Program-made: the position numbers and the translations under genes
Shown: piece after piece, positions 60,991 through 64,000 of the stretch
How positions within the stretch are numbered: the stretch's first letter is position 1
Layout: the number at the start of each line of letters is the position of its first letter
Notes under the pieces: generated by a model
The model's database searches: none
Told to the model about the DNA's origin: nothing
What the model saw: only the letters and a program-made list of their open reading frames with translations
Source of the DNA: CAZPHU01 sp964419255
GTDB taxonomy: Bacteria; Fibrobacterota; Chitinivibrionia; Chitinivibrionales; CAYFVL01
Reading direction: 5' to 3'
Length of the DNA: 64,000 nucleotides
Assembly (NCBI GenBank): GCA_964419255.1
Contig: CAYQOU010000001.1
Location: forward strand, 1-64,000

Positions 60991-61986
60991 TCAGAGGGTA
61001 GCCATGGTATCCTGTAATGAGGCAAATTGTCGATTCCATTGCTTCAGACGATCTCTGTACAGGGTCTTGACCTGTCTTTTCAGAACCGCATATCTGCTTC
61101 GAGCAGTGATGAGTTTTCGGGCGATATCATCGGGAGTGCAATCGGTGAACAGGGCACCACGGGGGTAAAACTCCCGCAACGCGATGCTGTCACCTAAAAC
61201 CAGTGGCTTACCCAGACTCATCGCCTCATACCCGCCGCACACCAGCACCTCGGGAAACCGGGTCAGGGGCATAACCACCTGACAGGAGCCCATGAGCTCG
61301 AAATAGCGCTGATCGGGAATAAAGCCCGTGCAGATGAAATTGTTCGGTGGGCTACCGATGGCATCCAGCACGTTTTGTCTGGGGGAGCCGGTTACGTAGA
61401 CGATGAAATCTTTGCCCAATATTTCACAGGCCCGCGCGGTTTCCATCACCGGCTCATCCCTGGCCCAGGTTGAAGGGAAAATGATCCGAAACACATCATG
61501 GACAGGTTTTTCACGACCGTTTTTGTTGTGGCGCACGAATGGGTCGGGGAGAATAAACGGCGCTCCGCCGGCCTGCTGTATGCGACGGGCAATCTGGCGA
61601 TTGGTGACAATCGTCAGATCGGCTGCTCGTGAGCTAAATTTGCTCATTGCCATAAAGAGCCTGTAACGAAAGGAACGCCTGTCGGGCGCGTCCAGCATGA
61701 AATTGCTGTGCCTATCGACAATAAGGGTGTAGTCGAAAATGGCCTTGGCAAGAGACGCAATCATGGCCAGAAACATACTTGGGTTTTGTACGATGAGTGT
61801 CGCGGGACGTTTTCGGGCCAGGATGATCAGTGTCTTTATCGCCGAAAGGGGATGTCGCAAAATCCCGTATCGCGAATCGTTAATGATAAACAGCTGCGCT
61901 CCCAGTCGCTGAGCCAGGAGAATCGATCGTCGCTGCCGCTCCCATGAAATCCAGATGATGTGCGAATTTTCTCCGGTATTTCTCAT
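60991..61986 (-). CDS. Glycosyltransferase (GT4-like, GT-B fold)
   Basis: A 331-residue protein. IIFPSTWARDEPVMETARAC opens the donor domain, which also has YVTGSPRQNVLDAIG, GFIPDQRYFELMGSCQVVMP and the glutamate-bearing segment LTRFPEVLVCGGYEAMSLGK. The catalytic motif is a divergent form of EX7E. The ATG at 61986 has AAGGA five bases upstream. It is 21 bases upstream of the PaaK-like gene and forms one operon with it and the beta-helix genes. Confidence 0.85.
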   Translation of the reverse strand: MRNTGENSHIIWISWERQRRSILLAQRLGAQLFIINDSRYGILRHPLSAIKTLIILARKRPATLIVQNPSMFLAMIASLAKAIFDYTLIVDRHSNFMLDAPDRRSFRYRLFMAMSKFSSRAADLTIVTNRQIARRIQQAGGAPFILPDPFVRHNKNGREKPVHDVFRIIFPSTWARDEPVMETARACEILGKDFIVYVTGSPRQNVLDAIGSPPNNFICTGFIPDQRYFELMGSCQVVMPLTRFPEVLVCGGYEAMSLGKPLVLGDSIALREFYPRGALFTDCTPDDIARKLITARSRYAVLKRQVKTLYRDRLKQWNRQFASLQDTMATL

Positions 61987-62159
61987 GCAGATCCTTACAT
62001 TTGAAAAGTGAATTGGTGCAAGTATTTGGGTATCCCACTCGTCCCGTCTCGCATCAGCGCGATGAGAAGAGAAAGAAAGCACATATTTTTTGCCGTTCTG
62101 TCTGTGATTACTTCCGGAGGTCTTTGGTTTTCTGATTCGCTGACCTTCGATTCCGATTC

Positions 62160-62173
62160 TCCGGCTTTACGGA
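62160..62173. repeat. Degenerate copy of the short hairpin repeat
   Basis: TCCGGCTTTACGGA, preceded by GATTC as in the copy at 54537. It lies in 61987-62307, the shared divergent promoter region of two glycosyltransferase operons. No other element was identified there. Confidence 0.3.
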
Positions 62174-62307
62174 CATAGAATGCAGTAATCATGCCAGTGC
62201 AATGGGGCTCTGATCACATACCTGGACGGGGGAGGGAGGGCTAAGAGGTCGGTATATTTTTTGATTAATGTAGATTAGCCTAACACGCATGAGAGGAGCC
62301 GATACAC

Positions 62308-63441
62308 ATGCAACGGGTGAGGGGAGAAAAGCCGATGAGAAACGTTCTGCATCTGCGAAGTTCGGGCGATGTGCTGGGGGCCGAGCGGGTAATCATGGAG
62401 CTTGGGCGGCTTGCGAAGGATTATGGATATCGTTGCGTGATCGGCGCTATTCACGATGTCCACGACCCGGTGCCCCGATTCATTCAGCAGACCGCAAAAT
62501 TGGGCATCGAAACTGTTACCTTCCCAGCCTCCCGGCGCTATGATCCGGTCTGTATCCGATCAATTCACACGTTTATCGCCGAAAGGCATATCGATCTTGT
62601 ACATTGTCATGGGTATAAAGAAGATGTTTATGGCTTTTTTGCGGCTCGGGGATTTCCGCTTGTCGCAACCAATCATCTCTGGAAAAACACCACCCTGCGT
62701 TCAAAGACTTACGCCTCACTGGATGCCTTTATTCTCAGGTGGTTTAGCGGCGTGGTGGGAGTATCCGATCAAATTGTTCATGATATGCAAATGAAGGGAA
62801 TAAAGAATCCGATAAAAATCGCAAATGGCATCGATTGTTCACGGTTCAGACCCCGAAAAAAGAATACACGCATCATAAAGCAGCTGCAGACCGATTCAAA
62901 AGGTCCCGTTGTCTTAATGGTCTCAAGCCTCTCATCCGTAAAGGGCCATACGGTCGCGCTCAGAGCGTTGGCAGAAATTCGCAAGCATGAGCCCCATGTA
63001 AGCTTATGTATTGTGGGAGAGGGGCCGGAAAGGCCGCAAATAGAAAAGACAATCGGAGAGCTGGAGCTTTCCAGGTCGGTTATCCTCATGGGGAGCAGAA
63101 ACGATATTTCTGAAATACTTTCAATCGCGGATGTTTTTCTCCTGCCGTCATTCAAGGAGGGGCTGCCGATGGCTCTGCTTGAGGCGATGGCCTCCGGCAT
63201 ACCTCCAGTCGCCTCCAGGGTGGGCGAAATACCCCACGTGATCGAGGATGGAGTTTCGGGTCTTCTGGTGGAGCCGGGAAACAGCAATCAACTCATCGAT
63301 TCCTTACTGATGGTGTTAAATGACCGCACTCGGCTTGGACTGATGGGGCGGGAGGCGCGAGTTCGTATAGTCGAAAAGTTTTCTTCCGAGGCGATGTCAA
63401 AAGCATACTGCGAGATGTATGATGGTATTTTGACAAACTGA
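62308..63441 (+). CDS. Glycosyltransferase family 4
   Basis: A 377-residue GT4 enzyme. MRNVLHLRSSGDVLGAERVI opens the N-domain. The donor domain has ANGIDCSRFRP, MVSSLSSVKGHTVALRALAE, LCIVGEGPERPQIEKTIGEL and FLLPSFKEGLPMALLEAMAS with its catalytic glutamates. The start may be 62308 (GAGAGGAG upstream) or 62335 (GGGGAG, closest to the domain). It is transcribed away from the 61986 operon. Confidence 0.9.
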   Translation: MQRVRGEKPMRNVLHLRSSGDVLGAERVIMELGRLAKDYGYRCVIGAIHDVHDPVPRFIQQTAKLGIETVTFPASRRYDPVCIRSIHTFIAERHIDLVHCHGYKEDVYGFFAARGFPLVATNHLWKNTTLRSKTYASLDAFILRWFSGVVGVSDQIVHDMQMKGIKNPIKIANGIDCSRFRPRKKNTRIIKQLQTDSKGPVVLMVSSLSSVKGHTVALRALAEIRKHEPHVSLCIVGEGPERPQIEKTIGELELSRSVILMGSRNDISEILSIADVFLLPSFKEGLPMALLEAMASGIPPVASRVGEIPHVIEDGVSGLLVEPGNSNQLIDSLLMVLNDRTRLGLMGREARVRIVEKFSSEAMSKAYCEMYDGILTN

Positions 63442-63637
63442 GAGAATCGGGCCCAAACGGCATGAATTTTCCCTTTGATGAGCAGTAGTGTGAAGCATTT
63501 AAGGAGCGGAATCGGGACAAGAGATTAAGGAAATCTTTCTTTTCAAACCGTAAGTTATCGGGAGGGGAGGGAGACAAAAGATACTGTTAGCTGATACCAG
63601 ATACTCGCACAATCGTAAGAATTACCCGAAGCATCCT

Positions 63638-64000
63638 TCAGGGGGCCAGGCGAGAAAGCCTCCACACGTTGCCATCTTTGTCGTATCGAAAACTGTCATG
63701 AAGCCTGTGCGAGCCTGCCTGCCAGAATTCTATTGCCCGGGGAATGACTATATAGCCACCCCAGTGGGAGGGACGCTCTATCCTCCTGCCCCGGAAACGG
63801 CTGCTTATACGGCGAAAGCGGCTGATAAGCTCTCGGCGGGATTCGATCGGCTGCGACTGCGGAGAGGCGACTGCTCCTATGCGACTCAGACGTGGTCGTG
63901 AATAGAAATAGCTGTCTGATTCGGTTGCCGAGAGTTTTTCTGCCGTCCCCTCGATCCGTACCTGCCTACCCATATAAGACCAATAAAATAGAAGCGCGGC
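63638..64000 (-). CDS. pdxH: Pyridoxamine 5'-phosphate oxidase, C-terminal part (5' end beyond window)
   Basis: The last 120 residues plus stop of PdxH. The frame runs to the window edge as AALLFYWSYMGRQVRIEG. SDSYFYSRPRLSRIGA, SHWGGYIVIPRAIEFWQAGS, HRLHDSFRY and WRLSRLAP are the family end motifs. The enzyme oxidises pyridoxine and pyridoxamine phosphates to pyridoxal phosphate with FMN. Nothing was seen in the 196 bases between it and the previous gene. Confidence 0.95.
   Translation of the reverse strand, partial: AALLFYWSYMGRQVRIEGTAEKLSATESDSYFYSRPRLSRIGAVASPQSQPIESRRELISRFRRISSRFRGRRIERPSHWGGYIVIPRAIEFWQAGSHRLHDSFRYDKDGNVWRLSRLAP

Overview
The window looks like part of the chromosome of a Gram-negative bacterium of the Fibrobacterota/Chitinivibrionia type or a close relative in the FCB group. 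This is an inference from gene content. The pointers are heptosyltransferase and surface-polysaccharide genes, an MXAN_6640-type secreted protease, secreted proteins with FlgD/T9SS-like C-terminal domains, a decayed gene resembling the DUF6055 proteins common in Fibrobacter, and an Aquifex-type aconitase. No rRNA, tRNA, prophage, insertion sequence or CRISPR array was seen. Two runs of exactly 100 N (36870-36969 and 42444-42543) show that this is a scaffolded draft assembly.

Positions 1-39144 are mostly housekeeping genes in short operons. From left to right: a SAM methyltransferase and a TetR regulator sharing a probable operator; gloB, a YbgC-type thioesterase and a sigma54 response regulator; a two-domain iron-sulfur flavoprotein; a HAD phosphatase; an AsmA-like protein; DNA polymerase II overlapping a nucleotide-kinase-like gene; a coiled-coil/M23 peptidase/heptosyltransferase operon; thioredoxin; a radical SAM/glycosyltransferase pair; a DUF1854/ABC exporter pair; serS; a nitroreductase; RNase HIII with a TPR/cold-shock fusion; ispF; a secreted protease with a lipoprotein; a DsbD-like protein; aconitase; a Bax-inhibitor-like protein; and a CDF metal transporter.

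Positions 39762-63441 form a surface- or exopolysaccharide locus. It holds an O-antigen-ligase/Wzy-type polymerase, a Wzx-type flippase, seven glycosyltransferases, a polysaccharide deacetylase, a DegT aminotransferase, a FemAB-like acyltransferase, a PaaK/CapK-like adenylate-forming enzyme, two paralogous secreted beta-helix proteins and a secreted protein with two nearly identical jelly-roll domains. Together they could build, decorate, export and trim one amino-sugar-containing polymer. No Wza/Wzc export genes and no exosortase were seen. A partial pdxH runs off the right edge.

The most notable structure not explained by genes is a family of about ten intergenic elements of 37-165 bp. They share related inverted ends (GAGCGGTTCTGAG... 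and ...GAGAATCGTTCAG) and occur from 6.8 kb to 58.2 kb. They look like non-coding REP or MITE-type repeats. Other points of interest are a DsbD homologue whose first membrane cysteine is replaced by serine, the TPR/cold-shock fusion, the shared TetR operator, and an N gap whose flanks carry the same 11 bases.
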